From assembly GCA_003456175.1 (NCBI GenBank), contig DMPB01000099.1, positions 1-34,385 of the forward strand: a DNA stretch of 34,385 nucleotides, given 5' to 3'. A program made the position numbers and the translations under genes. The stretch is from Chitinophagaceae bacterium. GTDB lineage: Bacteria; Bacteroidota; Bacteroidia; Chitinophagales; Chitinophagaceae. This document shows, in pieces, positions 1-7,682 of the stretch. Position 1 is the stretch's first letter, and the number at the start of each line of letters is the position of its first letter. The notes beneath the pieces were generated by a model. That model was not told the origin of the DNA and ran no database searches. It saw only the letters and a list, made by a program, of their open reading frames with translations.

Positions 1-510
1 ACTATCATTATCGTTAATACTTACAGTGCCGCCACCGCCACCAGTTCCTCCACCCCCAGTACCGCCACCCCCTGTACCACCACCACCGCCAGTACCTTGG
101 GTATAGGTAATGCTGAAAGAGCAAACCGATGTATCGAATGTAACTGTGTAGTTGCTAGTAATAGGTAATGTTGGTGTACCAGAAGCTTTTAAGCGTACAA
201 CTCGTGTACCTGTTGTGCTAAAAAAGCCTGAATCGGCAAATGAAACTCCATTTTGTGCACTAGTGAAAATACGGTAGTTACCTGTACCAAGTACATTCAC
301 AGTAAGCAAAAGATAGTTACTAGTATCGGTAGCTGTGCCTGCCTGATAGTTACCTGCAATTGTAATTGTATTACAAACACCTGCCGGATTTTTGAGGGTA
401 CCGGTTGCAGCAGTACTTCCGCCGCCTTCTAGGCTATACTCTTTTGAACATGCTACTAAGCACAATACGAGTGCTAGCACAGTTGATAGTTGTTGTAAGC
501 GTGTTGTCAT
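1..510 (-). CDS. Glycine-rich surface lipoprotein, 5' part (runs off left edge)
   Basis: The frame opens with ATG at 508-510 and stays open to the window edge (170 codons), so the C-terminus is missing. Residues 1-20 form a signal peptide ending in a lipobox-like LVAC-S, so the protein is probably lipidated and exported. A mature region of about 115 residues rich in Thr, Ser and Gly follows, with alternating hydrophobic residues as in beta domains. Then comes a linker of roughly 25 residues made almost only of Gly and Thr (blocks of GGGGT), followed by TVSINDND. I do not recognise a named family. The linker suggests an N-terminal domain tethered to a further domain outside the window. It is downstream of ldhA on the same strand and may have its own promoter (see 528-535). 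Confidence 0.75.
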   Translation of the reverse strand, partial: MTTRLQQLSTVLALVLCLVACSKEYSLEGGGSTAATGTLKNPAGVCNTITIAGNYQAGTATDTSNYLLLTVNVLGTGNYRIFTSAQNGVSFADSGFFSTTGTRVVRLKASGTPTLPITSNYTVTFDTSVCSFSITYTQGTGGGGGTGGGGTGGGGTGGGGGTVSINDNDS

Positions 511-527
511 TGTTTAAATTCTGTTCG

Positions 528-535
528 CAAATCTA
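528..535 (-). promoter_or_regulatory. Possible -7 element for the lipoprotein gene
   Basis: Read on the minus strand this is TAGATTTG, matching the Bacteroidota -7 consensus TAnnTTTG, and it lies 17 bases before the start codon. No TTTG is seen at the right distance upstream, so only half of a promoter is supported. Confidence 0.25.
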
Positions 536-553
536 ATGGATAGTTGATACAAC

Positions 554-1555
554 CTACACCAATAACGCTGCCCTAGGGGTTAAATTGTGCTTTTCGAGTA
601 CCGACTGTACACTTCCGAGGGTGGTTAGGGCAATTTGAGTGAGGGCTTCTTGCGTGAAAAATGCTTGGTGTGCTGTAACCAATACATTCGGGAAGCTCAT
701 GAGCCTTTGTATTACATCGTCGGCAATGATATCGCCGCTTAAATCTTTAAAAAATAGTTTTTCTTCTTGCTCATACACATCGATACCAAGGTAGGCCAGT
801 TTTCCTTTTTTAAGTGCTTGAATTACTGCTTGTGTATCTATTAATCCGCCTCTACTGGTATTGATGAGGGTTGCCCCCTGCTGCATAATAGCCAACGTAT
901 CGGCGTTGATTAAATGATGTGTTTGTTCGTTCAGTGGGCAGTGTAAGCTTATTACTTGTGCTTGCTGTAGTACTTCTAGCAAGGGAAGATAGGTTACTCC
1001 CAATGCTTCTAAATCTTTATTAGCAATTAAATCGAAGGCTAACACTTTACAGCCAAAGCCTAACATTATTTTGCTGAAAGCAGCGCCAATATTGCCTGTA
1101 CCGATAACACCAACGGTTTTACCATGCAAGTCGAACCCTAGCAACCCGTTTAAGGCAAAATTTTGTTCTCGTACACGGTTGTAGGCTTTGTGTGTTTTAC
1201 GATTCAATGTTAAGAGCATGGCTACTGCATGCTCTGCTACTGCTTCGGGACTGTACGCAGGTACACGGCATACATGTATGCCTGCGGCTTTCGCTGCGTG
1301 AATATCTACATTATTAAAGCCTGCGCAACGTAATGCTATGAGTTTAATACCTTTTACCGCAAGGTATGCAATGGTTTCGGCACACACTTTATCGTTCACA
1401 AAAACGCATACGGCCGCACAATCGTCGGCTATGATATTGACGGTTTTTTTATTCAATGGAATTTCTAAAAAGCTCAGTTGATACCTAAATTGTTCGTTGT
1501 GCTTTTCAAACGAAAGTTTATCGTAGGGTTGTGTGCTAAAAAACTGGATGTGCAT
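554..1555 (-). CDS. ldhA: D-lactate dehydrogenase (NAD-dependent, LdhA type)
   Basis: This cytoplasmic enzyme reduces pyruvate to D-lactate with NADH. The 333-residue product resembles E. coli LdhA along its whole length as I recall that sequence: an FFSTQPYD-type N-terminus, FVND, ALRCAGFNNVD, RVPAYSPEAVAEHA, the nucleotide-binding GTGNIG at 152-157, SLHCPL, NTSRGGLID and TAHQAFF. The expected catalytic Arg (235) and His (296) are present, as is an acidic DVYE segment for the catalytic Glu. The frame extends upstream to an ATG at 1663, but that would overlap the previous gene and add a non-homologous 36 residues. The ATG at 1553-1555 (MHIQFF) gives the family N-terminus and is chosen here. 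One copy of the repeated motif TTTACCGCAAGG lies inside the gene at 1353-1364, encoding Leu-Ala-Val-Lys. Confidence 0.9.
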   Translation of the reverse strand: MHIQFFSTQPYDKLSFEKHNEQFRYQLSFLEIPLNKKTVNIIADDCAAVCVFVNDKVCAETIAYLAVKGIKLIALRCAGFNNVDIHAAKAAGIHVCRVPAYSPEAVAEHAVAMLLTLNRKTHKAYNRVREQNFALNGLLGFDLHGKTVGVIGTGNIGAAFSKIMLGFGCKVLAFDLIANKDLEALGVTYLPLLEVLQQAQVISLHCPLNEQTHHLINADTLAIMQQGATLINTSRGGLIDTQAVIQALKKGKLAYLGIDVYEQEEKLFFKDLSGDIIADDVIQRLMSFPNVLVTAHQAFFTQEALTQIALTTLGSVQSVLEKHNLTPRAALLV

Positions 1556-1570
1556 TTTTATGGTTTTATA

Positions 1571-1582
1571 CCTTACGGTAAA
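1571..1582. repeat. Dispersed motif copy, intergenic (CCTTACGGTAAA)
   Basis: This is an exact copy of the window-wide motif TTTACCGYAAGG on the minus strand, in the 40-base gap between ldhA and the upstream gene. A decayed copy of the sister form (ACGCAAGT) follows at about 1587-1594. See the finding on the dispersed motif for all copies. Confidence 0.7.
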
Positions 1583-1595
1583 TGATGACGCAAGT

Positions 1596-2807
1596 TTACG
1601 GCTTTGGCCAATAATCGAAAGGGAGCATGTAAGCAATTTTTTCGGAATATGCCCAGTAACCATCTCTTAGCAAATTGGTGCCTTCGAAATGCATGCCACT
1701 GCTTAGCACTACAAGTTCATCGGGCTTTACCAACGTAATGTTACTTCGGCGAAAGGGATAGGGTTCATGGCCTTCTAACTGGGCATATGTTGTGGTTTCT
1801 TTTTTGTTGTAACGCACCTCTATGTAATGATTGAAGAACACCCCCAAGGTGGTACTATCAATAGCATACGCAATACTATCGGGTGTTATTGGTTGCTGGC
1901 TTAGTACGCTATTCACTTTGGGTTGCTTTAAAATATCGGTGTAGTACTTTGCGCTATCGTATGCTTGCGTTCCTTTTTGAGTACTTTGTTCTACCCAATC
2001 GTTGTTATTGTAAAGTGATTGAGTTCGTAATGCAACCCTCGTACGTTCAGTATTTTCGAAGCGTTGCAACACTCGAATTTGAAAGCCATCTTGGGCAAGT
2101 TTATTTCGGTAGATGCTTCGCATAAAATGCATTGTAGAACCTTCGTATGCTTCTTTTCTATGGCGCTCCCACTTGCGTTGTTTGGCTTCGTTACCCTCCA
2201 TTGGAATGAACAAAGGATAGCCTGCTACCAGTAATGATTTATTACTGAAGGTATACTCAAAAGTTACTAAATCGTACTGTAGGGTATATCCTAAATAATT
2301 GTTTTTGATAATAATTGGTTCAAAAGCTATGGCTTCGAGCAGCTTTTCTTTTTTCTTGTAGCGAAACTTTATTTTATCGCTATTCATAATTGTAACACTC
2401 GATGCTTCTGGCATTACACCGATAAAAAGTTCTGTAAATAACCTGCCCCATTTGTTCCATCCATCTTTTTCAAATGCAGCTACAGTAACAGCCTCTAGTT
2501 CTTTAGGCTTTGGTTTTAACAATACTTGCTGTGGCATAGCAACATTGGTAGTAGTGATTTTAATGACTGCATTTTCAAATCCTATGCTACTCACCACAAG
2601 ATCGAACTGTTGATAATTTACCGTAAGGGCAAAAGCACCTTCGCTATTGGTTACTGTACCAATAGAAGTATTGTTCACAAAAACACTTGCTCCAGAAATA
2701 GGTTGTTGGTTACTTGCATCTTTAACGATACCGGTAATTAATTGCTGCGATTGCAGATGGGTAGCAATGGAACATAATAACAAGAATAAAGTCCACCGAA
2801 ACATCAT
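1596..2807 (-). CDS. Carboxypeptidase-regulatory-like domain protein, exported
   Basis: The 403-residue protein has an N-terminal signal peptide (about residues 1-20, hydrophobic core FLLLCSIA). Next comes a CarboxypepD_reg-like domain at about 22-95, recognisable from ITGIVKDASNQQPISGASV, a GTVTNSEGAF turn and a final SSIGFE. This beta-sandwich is the one found at the N-terminus of many Bacteroidota outer-membrane proteins. The remaining 300 residues are mostly basic and aromatic and I do not recognise them; they have no plug or TonB-dependent barrel pattern, so this is not a SusC-type protein. It is likely periplasmic or outer-membrane associated, with function unknown. The start codon lies only two bases after a hairpin that looks like the terminator of lysC. 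One dispersed motif copy (2617-2628) is in frame as Leu-Thr-Val-Asn. Confidence 0.75.
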   Translation of the reverse strand: MMFRWTLFLLLCSIATHLQSQQLITGIVKDASNQQPISGASVFVNNTSIGTVTNSEGAFALTVNYQQFDLVVSSIGFENAVIKITTTNVAMPQQVLLKPKPKELEAVTVAAFEKDGWNKWGRLFTELFIGVMPEASSVTIMNSDKIKFRYKKKEKLLEAIAFEPIIIKNNYLGYTLQYDLVTFEYTFSNKSLLVAGYPLFIPMEGNEAKQRKWERHRKEAYEGSTMHFMRSIYRNKLAQDGFQIRVLQRFENTERTRVALRTQSLYNNNDWVEQSTQKGTQAYDSAKYYTDILKQPKVNSVLSQQPITPDSIAYAIDSTTLGVFFNHYIEVRYNKKETTTYAQLEGHEPYPFRRSNITLVKPDELVVLSSGMHFEGTNLLRDGYWAYSEKIAYMLPFDYWPKP

Positions 2808-2809
2808 AA

Positions 2810-2851
2810 AAAAGCGTTATGAATTAAAGTTAATTTATCCATAACGCTTTT
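2810..2851 (-). terminator. Hairpin terminator after lysC, abutting the next start codon
   Basis: A perfect 12-base inverted repeat (AAAAGCGTTATG at 2810-2821, CATAACGCTTTT at 2840-2851) encloses an 18-base loop. On the minus strand the stem is followed by a run of T, as expected for an intrinsic terminator of lysC. The T-run leads straight into the ATG of the next gene. The arms share the AAAAGCGT start with the terminator at 13473-13504. Confidence 0.7.
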
Positions 2852-2873
2852 GTACATTTTTTTTACCAGTGGC

Positions 2874-4193
2874 TTACAAGCCAAAAAGGCCTGTATTCAA
2901 TGCTTGCAGCGTGGCCTCTTTGTATTGATTAGGTACGAGTAGGCTTACATTATGACTACTGCCGCCATAGCTAACCATAGTAACAGGTATATGTTGTATA
3001 GCTGTAAATAGCTTTTGTAGTAGATATTCTGTACTTGCAATGTTGTTACCTACTACAGAAACGATGGTTTGATGGGTGGTTACTTCTACCGTTCCGAATG
3101 GATTGAGTTCTCGTACAATATCATCTACATATGTTTCATTATCAATGGTTACACTTACAGCTACTTCGCTGGTGGTAATCATGTCAATAGGCGTTTTGTA
3201 TTTTTCGAACACTTCAAATACCTTACGTAAAAAACCATAGGCAAGTAGCATTCTACTACTTTTCACTTTAATAGCAATGATACCATCTTTGGCTGCAACC
3301 GCTTTGATGCCTTCTTGCATAGCGGTGCTGGTAATGGTAGTTCCTTTAGCTTCGGGCTGCATGGTATTGAGTAACTTAACCGGAACATTTTCTTGCTGTG
3401 CAGGCCAAATACAAGTAGGATGTAAGATTTTAGCCCCGAAATAGGCTAGCTCTGCAGCTTCATCGAAACTCAACTCTTCTATAGGTAATGTAGTATCAAC
3501 AATACGTGGATCGTTATTATGCATGCCATCGATATCGGTCCATATTTCGCATACCTCTGCTTTAACAGCGGCTGCAATTAACGATGCAGTATAATCGCTA
3601 CCACCACGTTTCAAGTTATCGACTTCGCCTTTAGCATTACGACAAATATACCCTTGAGTAACAAATAGTTGAATTCCGTTGTGCTTTGCTATTTGCTGCG
3701 CCAAGCGTTGTTGAATAAGGGGCAATTGTGGCTCTTCATTCGCATCTATGCTCATAAACTCTAATGCTGGCAATAGCGCATGAGGTATGTTTATTTCAGT
3801 AAGATATACGGAAAATAATTTGGTGCTCAGTAATTCGCCTTGCGCCAAAATATCTTTGTATAAGGCTTCGCTAAAAGATATGCGTAAAATAATATGTAAG
3901 AATTCGAAATGTTCGGCTATTATAGCGCTAGCTGCTTGCCTTGCCGATTCTGTTTTTAACAAGCTAGTAATAAAGCTATGGTAATGTGCTTCGAGTGTTT
4001 CTATTTGCGATTTGGCTGTTGCTTTATCGTGCTGGGCCAATGCATTGCTAATGCTAACTAATGCGTTTGTGGTACCACTCAACGCACTTAAGACTACTAT
4101 TTTAGGGGTAGCATCGGCAGTGATGAGTTCTGCCACCTGATGCATACGCTCTGGCTTACCAACACTGGTACCACCAAACTTCATTACTTTCAT
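2874..4193 (-). CDS. lysC: Aspartate kinase (monofunctional)
   Basis: This enzyme phosphorylates aspartate, the first step to lysine, threonine, methionine and diaminopimelate. The 439-residue protein starts with the aspartokinase signature KFGGTSVG (5-12). It also has the NLKRGGSDYTASLIAAA substrate/ATP segment and WTDIDGMHNNDPRIV, both typical of the family. The last 140 residues look like paired ACT domains for amino-acid feedback. No homoserine dehydrogenase domain is fused, so this is the short form rather than ThrA or MetL. A second ATG three codons in is possible, but the first gives the usual MKVMKFGG start. It is followed by a hairpin terminator. Sister motif CTTACGTAAA occurs at 3222-3231, encoding part of Phe-Leu-Arg-Lys. 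Confidence 0.93.
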   Translation of the reverse strand: MKVMKFGGTSVGKPERMHQVAELITADATPKIVVLSALSGTTNALVSISNALAQHDKATAKSQIETLEAHYHSFITSLLKTESARQAASAIIAEHFEFLHIILRISFSEALYKDILAQGELLSTKLFSVYLTEINIPHALLPALEFMSIDANEEPQLPLIQQRLAQQIAKHNGIQLFVTQGYICRNAKGEVDNLKRGGSDYTASLIAAAVKAEVCEIWTDIDGMHNNDPRIVDTTLPIEELSFDEAAELAYFGAKILHPTCIWPAQQENVPVKLLNTMQPEAKGTTITSTAMQEGIKAVAAKDGIIAIKVKSSRMLLAYGFLRKVFEVFEKYKTPIDMITTSEVAVSVTIDNETYVDDIVRELNPFGTVEVTTHQTIVSVVGNNIASTEYLLQKLFTAIQHIPVTMVSYGGSSHNVSLLVPNQYKEATLQALNTGLFGL

Positions 4194-4215
4194 AAAACTT
4201 GCTTGCTTTGAGGCG

Positions 4216-4223
4216 CAAAATTA
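4216..4223 (-). promoter_or_regulatory. Possible -7 element for lysC
   Basis: On the minus strand this reads TAATTTTG, matching TAnnTTTG, 22 bases before the lysC start. A TTTG partner 19 bases upstream is not seen. Confidence 0.25.
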
Positions 4224-4291
4224 TTGTTGTACCAATAGCAATTGCATTTGCACGTAAGTGCTTACAGTTTTTTTAACGAAAACAATTTCAG

Positions 4292-5383
4292 CTATACCGA
4301 TAAAGGTTTTAATTGCAAGCTTGTTGCCAAAGCATTTAAATCGTTCATAACCGTTTCAATGATAGGAATACCGTGTTGCAAACGCTCAGCCTCCATCAAC
4401 CGCTCGGGGTCGCCGGGTATTATTACAGGCTGCTGTGCATCTATTGGGGTTGTATTTCTGAAACGACTTATCCAACGATCCATGTGCATTAGAAATGCAT
4501 CGGCTGGTCGAAACGCATCAATACGTATTGCTCCAATAAAATGTCCCAAGCCTGTGCCTGGCATATCTTCGGGCATAGGAATGTATGCAGGAAAAGGTGG
4601 CGCCCATGGGCCATAGCTTGCACCACTAAATACCGCAGAGAAAATATCAACAATACTACCTAAAGCATAGCCTTTATGGCTACCATGTTCTCGATCACTA
4701 CCTAAGGGCAACAATGCCCCATTTTTTTTAAGTATATGAGCATCGGTACTTGGTGTTCCATCTGCACTTTGTACCCAACCAAAAGGTGTATCTTCATTTT
4801 TGCGTTGCAGTATTTCTAGCTTACCATTAGCAGCGGTAGTAGTTGCAAAATCGGCCACAAAAGGAGGTTGTGTTTTAGCCGGTATAGCTACTGCAATTGG
4901 GTTTGTTCCTAACATTTTTTCTTTACCAAAAGTAGGTGCCACTAAAGCACTAGCATTGGTCATAGCAATACCAATCATATCGTGTTCTAAAGCCAGCATA
5001 GCATGATACCCAGCAATACCAAAATGGTTACTATTGCCCACAGCTACCCAACCTGTACCACATTGCTTTGCTTTTTTTATGGCTAATTGCATTGCTTGCT
5101 GCGCTGCAACTAAACCCAATGCACCATCGGCATCGATGGTAGCGGTACTAGGTGTTTCATGTATGATTTGAATATGCGGTGTAGCATTCACACGGCCTGC
5201 TTGCCATAAACGAATGTAGCCCGACAAACGGGCTACACCATGGCTATCAATGCCTCTAATATCGGCACTTAACAATGCTTTACTAGCAGCAAATGCATCG
5301 GCATCATTACAACCGATATGTGTGAAAACAGCTTTTGTAAAAGCAAACAATGTATCGTAACTAACCGTAATATAATTTGCCAT
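4292..5383 (-). CDS. Malate/L-lactate-type dehydrogenase (Ldh_2 family)
   Basis: The 363-residue protein belongs to the Ldh_2 family of NAD(P)-dependent 2-hydroxyacid oxidoreductases. This family includes malate, sulfolactate and ureidoglycolate dehydrogenases and is unrelated in fold to LdhA. Recognisable parts are ADIRGIDSHGVARL near residue 45 with the conserved His, VGNSNHFGIAGYHAM near 115, MLGTNPIAVAIP near 160, and HKGYALGSIVDIFSAVFSGA near 240. The exact substrate cannot be set from sequence by eye. It sits between lysC and the carotenoid operon. A -7 element in the preceding gap suggests it can be transcribed on its own. Confidence 0.85.
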   Translation of the reverse strand: MANYITVSYDTLFAFTKAVFTHIGCNDADAFAASKALLSADIRGIDSHGVARLSGYIRLWQAGRVNATPHIQIIHETPSTATIDADGALGLVAAQQAMQLAIKKAKQCGTGWVAVGNSNHFGIAGYHAMLALEHDMIGIAMTNASALVAPTFGKEKMLGTNPIAVAIPAKTQPPFVADFATTTAANGKLEILQRKNEDTPFGWVQSADGTPSTDAHILKKNGALLPLGSDREHGSHKGYALGSIVDIFSAVFSGASYGPWAPPFPAYIPMPEDMPGTGLGHFIGAIRIDAFRPADAFLMHMDRWISRFRNTTPIDAQQPVIIPGDPERLMEAERLQHGIPIIETVMNDLNALATSLQLKPLSV

Positions 5384-5405
5384 AAACTACTATCAGTATA
5401 AGCAG

Positions 5406-5413
5406 CAAATATA
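5406..5413 (-). promoter_or_regulatory. Possible -7 element for the Ldh_2 gene
   Basis: On the minus strand this reads TATATTTG, an exact TAnnTTTG, 22 bases before the start codon. There is no clear TTTG upstream. A dispersed motif copy (5415-5426) fills the spacer position directly upstream of it. Confidence 0.35.
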
Positions 5414-5414
5414 A

Positions 5415-5426
5415 CCTTACGGTAAA
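5415..5426. repeat. Dispersed motif copy, intergenic (CCTTACGGTAAA)
   Basis: This exact copy of TTTACCGTAAGG (minus strand) lies in the 57-base gap between the yceI-like gene and the Ldh_2 gene. It is one base upstream of a possible -7 promoter element. Confidence 0.7.
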
Positions 5427-5440
5427 AGTTACACTGCCTA

Positions 5441-5992
5441 TTATTTAGCTGCGGCTACAATGTTGAATACCACTTTTACATTATCACCCATCGTCATACT
5501 ACTGCCGCCAACTTCAAAGCCTCTACGATCAATAGTAAATTCTCCTTTGAAAGTGTATTGGTTACCGGCGATACCAACATTAAAAGGAATGCTAACAGAC
5601 TTGGTAATGCCCTTTATGGTAAGGTTACCTTCGGCCATAAAACCACCCGTAGCCATTGAGGTTATTTTTGTACTCTTAAAAGAGAGTTCGGGATGCTTTT
5701 GTACATCAAAAAAATCATCTTTCTTCAGGTGATCATCTCTTTTTTTAATGCCCGTGTTAATGGTATTTACATCGGCTGTTAATTGTACGGTTGTTTTGGT
5801 AACATCGGCTGCGTTCCAATCGATACTGCCTTTAACACCACTAATGTTACCATCTACATTTACCCCAAAGTTTTTAATGGTAAATGTTACTACATCGGTA
5901 GCATTACCATTAGTGGGCTGCAACCGTAAGTTATCTACTACAAAGAAGCTCATCAATACTGCTACAAAAGTAGAAGCGATTAATTTAAACAT
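5441..5992 (-). CDS. YceI-family exported isoprenoid-binding protein
   Basis: The 183-residue protein has a signal peptide at about 1-20 (LIASTFVAVLMSFFVV). A YceI-like lipocalin fold follows, seen in VTFTIKNFGVNVDGNISGVKGSIDW, DDHLKKDDFFDVQKHPELSFKSTKI, GNLTIKGITKSVSIPFNV and the end KVVFNIVA. Known YceI proteins bind long polyisoprenoids in the periplasm. It begins four bases after the crtY stop and is almost certainly the last gene of the carotenoid operon. That suggests it binds or moves a carotenoid or isoprenoid outside the cytoplasm. This role is inferred from family and position; the sequence shows no catalytic residues. Confidence 0.85.
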   Translation of the reverse strand: MFKLIASTFVAVLMSFFVVDNLRLQPTNGNATDVVTFTIKNFGVNVDGNISGVKGSIDWNAADVTKTTVQLTADVNTINTGIKKRDDHLKKDDFFDVQKHPELSFKSTKITSMATGGFMAEGNLTIKGITKSVSIPFNVGIAGNQYTFKGEFTIDRRGFEVGGSSMTMGDNVKVVFNIVAAAK

Positions 5993-5996
5993 ACGT

Positions 5997-7184
5997 TTAT
6001 ATTTTATATGGAGAATTTATTTGCCGCAAGGCTGCAGGCATAAAAATAGTTGTTGGAACGCTACTCATAATTTTTAATTCCTCTAAAAAATTAGTATCGT
6101 TATCTAAGAATGCTAAAATGCGTTGCGGTTTATTATTGGCAAATAATTGTGCAAACACCGCATCGCCAGGCATTGATTTGGTGGCTAATACATGTAGCAA
6201 AGTAGCATCGTACAATTGAAAGCGTTGCTTCCAAAAAGAAGCTCTTATTTGTGGTGATAAGCCTTTCGCTAAGGCGGCTACGATAGCTTCGCTATGTTTT
6301 TGTATAAATTGAAATGTATAACCGCTACTAGCTTTAGTTGCACCACCAACGGTACCAATGTGAACGATATTTGCTGTGCCTTTTTCAAATGGATAGTTGG
6401 TCATTGGAATAATGCCAAACTCTTCTTCTACAATGGAGTAATGCGAAATGCCTAAATGCTGGTGTATGTATTGTTGCAAGCCATTATCGTATTCGTTTTG
6501 TGATAAAAGTTGTTCTGTAAATAACGTATACTCGACCAATGCCTTCCTTGCGGTAAATGGCAATACATACACGAAAGAAGCTCCATGCTTTTGAGGTATA
6601 CTGAAATCCATAAAAGTGGCTTCATTCGTATTAAAAACATCACTATCTGTTTCTATTATCCATCCTTTAAAATGTTGTAGTAAGTGATATTGATTTTTAG
6701 CTATGTTGGTAACACGATTTTTAGGAAATAGATGCTCAAATAAAATGCTATTAAAAACATAACTAGCAGTGTATTTATCGCCATTAGTTGTTGTTACAAC
6801 CGCAACATCTTTATGCGTTGTAATTTCTACTACAGTATCTTGTACGAAAGTGATGTTGGATTGCGTTTGTATTTGCCGTAAGGCGTGATTATAAAAATCT
6901 ATTCCACGTATCATTTTGTATTGATACGGTGCAATATTAAACTTACTACTGAAGCTACTACTCCGGAAATGTATGTATTGGTATTGACGGTAAACAATGT
7001 TCTGAAAAAAGCCGTTCGACTGTTCCCAAAAGCACCAAGTTCTATCGTTCGATTGTTTCGCATCTTTATCGATTAATAAGATGCGTTTTTGTTGTAAAGA
7101 TGGCGTTTGTAAGATACGTAGTACAATGCTAAAAGCTGCACAACCCGCACCTGTGAAAATGTAATCGTAATGAGGCGTTGGCAT
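5997..7184 (-). CDS. crtY: Lycopene beta-cyclase (CrtY type)
   Basis: This FAD/NAD(P)H-dependent enzyme closes beta-ionone rings on lycopene. The 395-residue protein opens with YDYIFTGAGCAAFS, the dinucleotide-binding site, followed by LLIDKD and SNDRTWCFWE, the hallmark of CrtY. Later come EEEFGIIPMTNYPFEK and IGTVGGATKASSGYTFQFI, both conserved in the family. The length is normal. It lies eight bases after crtZ. Sequence reading cannot tell whether it cyclises one end (gamma-carotene) or both (beta-carotene). Motif copies lie at 6546-6557 (in frame as Phe-Thr-Ala-Arg), with one-mismatch copies at 6020-6031 and 6872-6883. Confidence 0.88.
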   Translation of the reverse strand: MPTPHYDYIFTGAGCAAFSIVLRILQTPSLQQKRILLIDKDAKQSNDRTWCFWEQSNGFFQNIVYRQYQYIHFRSSSFSSKFNIAPYQYKMIRGIDFYNHALRQIQTQSNITFVQDTVVEITTHKDVAVVTTTNGDKYTASYVFNSILFEHLFPKNRVTNIAKNQYHLLQHFKGWIIETDSDVFNTNEATFMDFSIPQKHGASFVYVLPFTARKALVEYTLFTEQLLSQNEYDNGLQQYIHQHLGISHYSIVEEEFGIIPMTNYPFEKGTANIVHIGTVGGATKASSGYTFQFIQKHSEAIVAALAKGLSPQIRASFWKQRFQLYDATLLHVLATKSMPGDAVFAQLFANNKPQRILAFLDNDTNFLEELKIMSSVPTTIFMPAALRQINSPYKI

Positions 7185-7192
7185 ACACTGAA

Positions 7193-7681
7193 TTATGCTG
7201 CATTGCTGCTTTGATGAGCTTTCATACGCATTTCATCGGCACGTACTTTATCCCAATATTTTTTTGCTACTACAAGCATTCCAAAACTCTCGCCTTGTTC
7301 TTTACCCAAATGTTTATGATGCATTTTGTGTGCCCAGCGAATAGTTCTTACATATCTGTTATTACTGCGTGTGAAAAATTTAAATCGTTGATGAATAATT
7401 ATATCGTGCACCAAAAAATAAGCTGCACCATACATTGCAATACCTGCACCAATACTAACTACCCACCACACTTGATGCATGCTACCCAACATAATACAAA
7501 GCCAGCTTGGGATAGCAAAAATTACAAAGAATGCATCGTTTTTTTCGAAGAAGCCCGGACGTTTTTGATGATGATCTTCGTGCAGGTACCACAAAAAGCC
7601 ATGCATAACATACTTGTGTGTAAGCCATGTGATGCCTTCCATAATAACAAAAACTAGCAATGTTAATAACACGTACACCAT
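7193..7681 (-). CDS. crtZ: Beta-carotene 3-hydroxylase
   Basis: This membrane-bound di-iron enzyme adds 3-OH to beta-ionone rings. The histidine boxes are all visible: THKYVMHGFLWYLHEDHH near residue 18-35 and, in the second half, HDIIIHQRF and HKMHHKHLGK. Hydrophobic helices lie between them, at about 3-18 and 48-90. The frame also has an ATG at 7705, but the ATG at 7679-7681 comes one base after the stop of the preceding gene and gives the standard CrtZ N-terminus (MVYVLLTLLVFVIMEG). The protein is then 162 residues, normal for the family. Confidence 0.9.
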   Translation of the reverse strand: MVYVLLTLLVFVIMEGITWLTHKYVMHGFLWYLHEDHHQKRPGFFEKNDAFFVIFAIPSWLCIMLGSMHQVWWVVSIGAGIAMYGAAYFLVHDIIIHQRFKFFTRSNNRYVRTIRWAHKMHHKHLGKEQGESFGMLVVAKKYWDKVRADEMRMKAHQSSNAA

Positions 7682-7682
7682 A

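Noticed and set aside
554..1663. Long version of ldhA starting at 1663
   Set aside because: The extra 36 residues overlap the upstream gene and do not resemble the family. The ATG at 1555 gives the standard N-terminus.
4254..4275. Small inverted repeat GTAAGTGCTTAC followed by a T-run on the plus strand
   Set aside because: It could act as a terminator only on the plus strand, where no gene is present, and the stem is just four or five bases. It may include a decayed sister motif.
4242..4616. Plus-strand open frame of 124 codons
   Set aside because: It lies over the 3' part of the Ldh_2 gene, has no recognisable domain and a low-complexity, Cys- and Arg-rich translation. The minus-strand gene is clearly real.
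7178..7657. Plus-strand open frame of 159 codons
   Set aside because: It is the antisense shadow of crtZ, whose histidine boxes are unmistakable. The translation is rich in Cys, His and Asn without family features.
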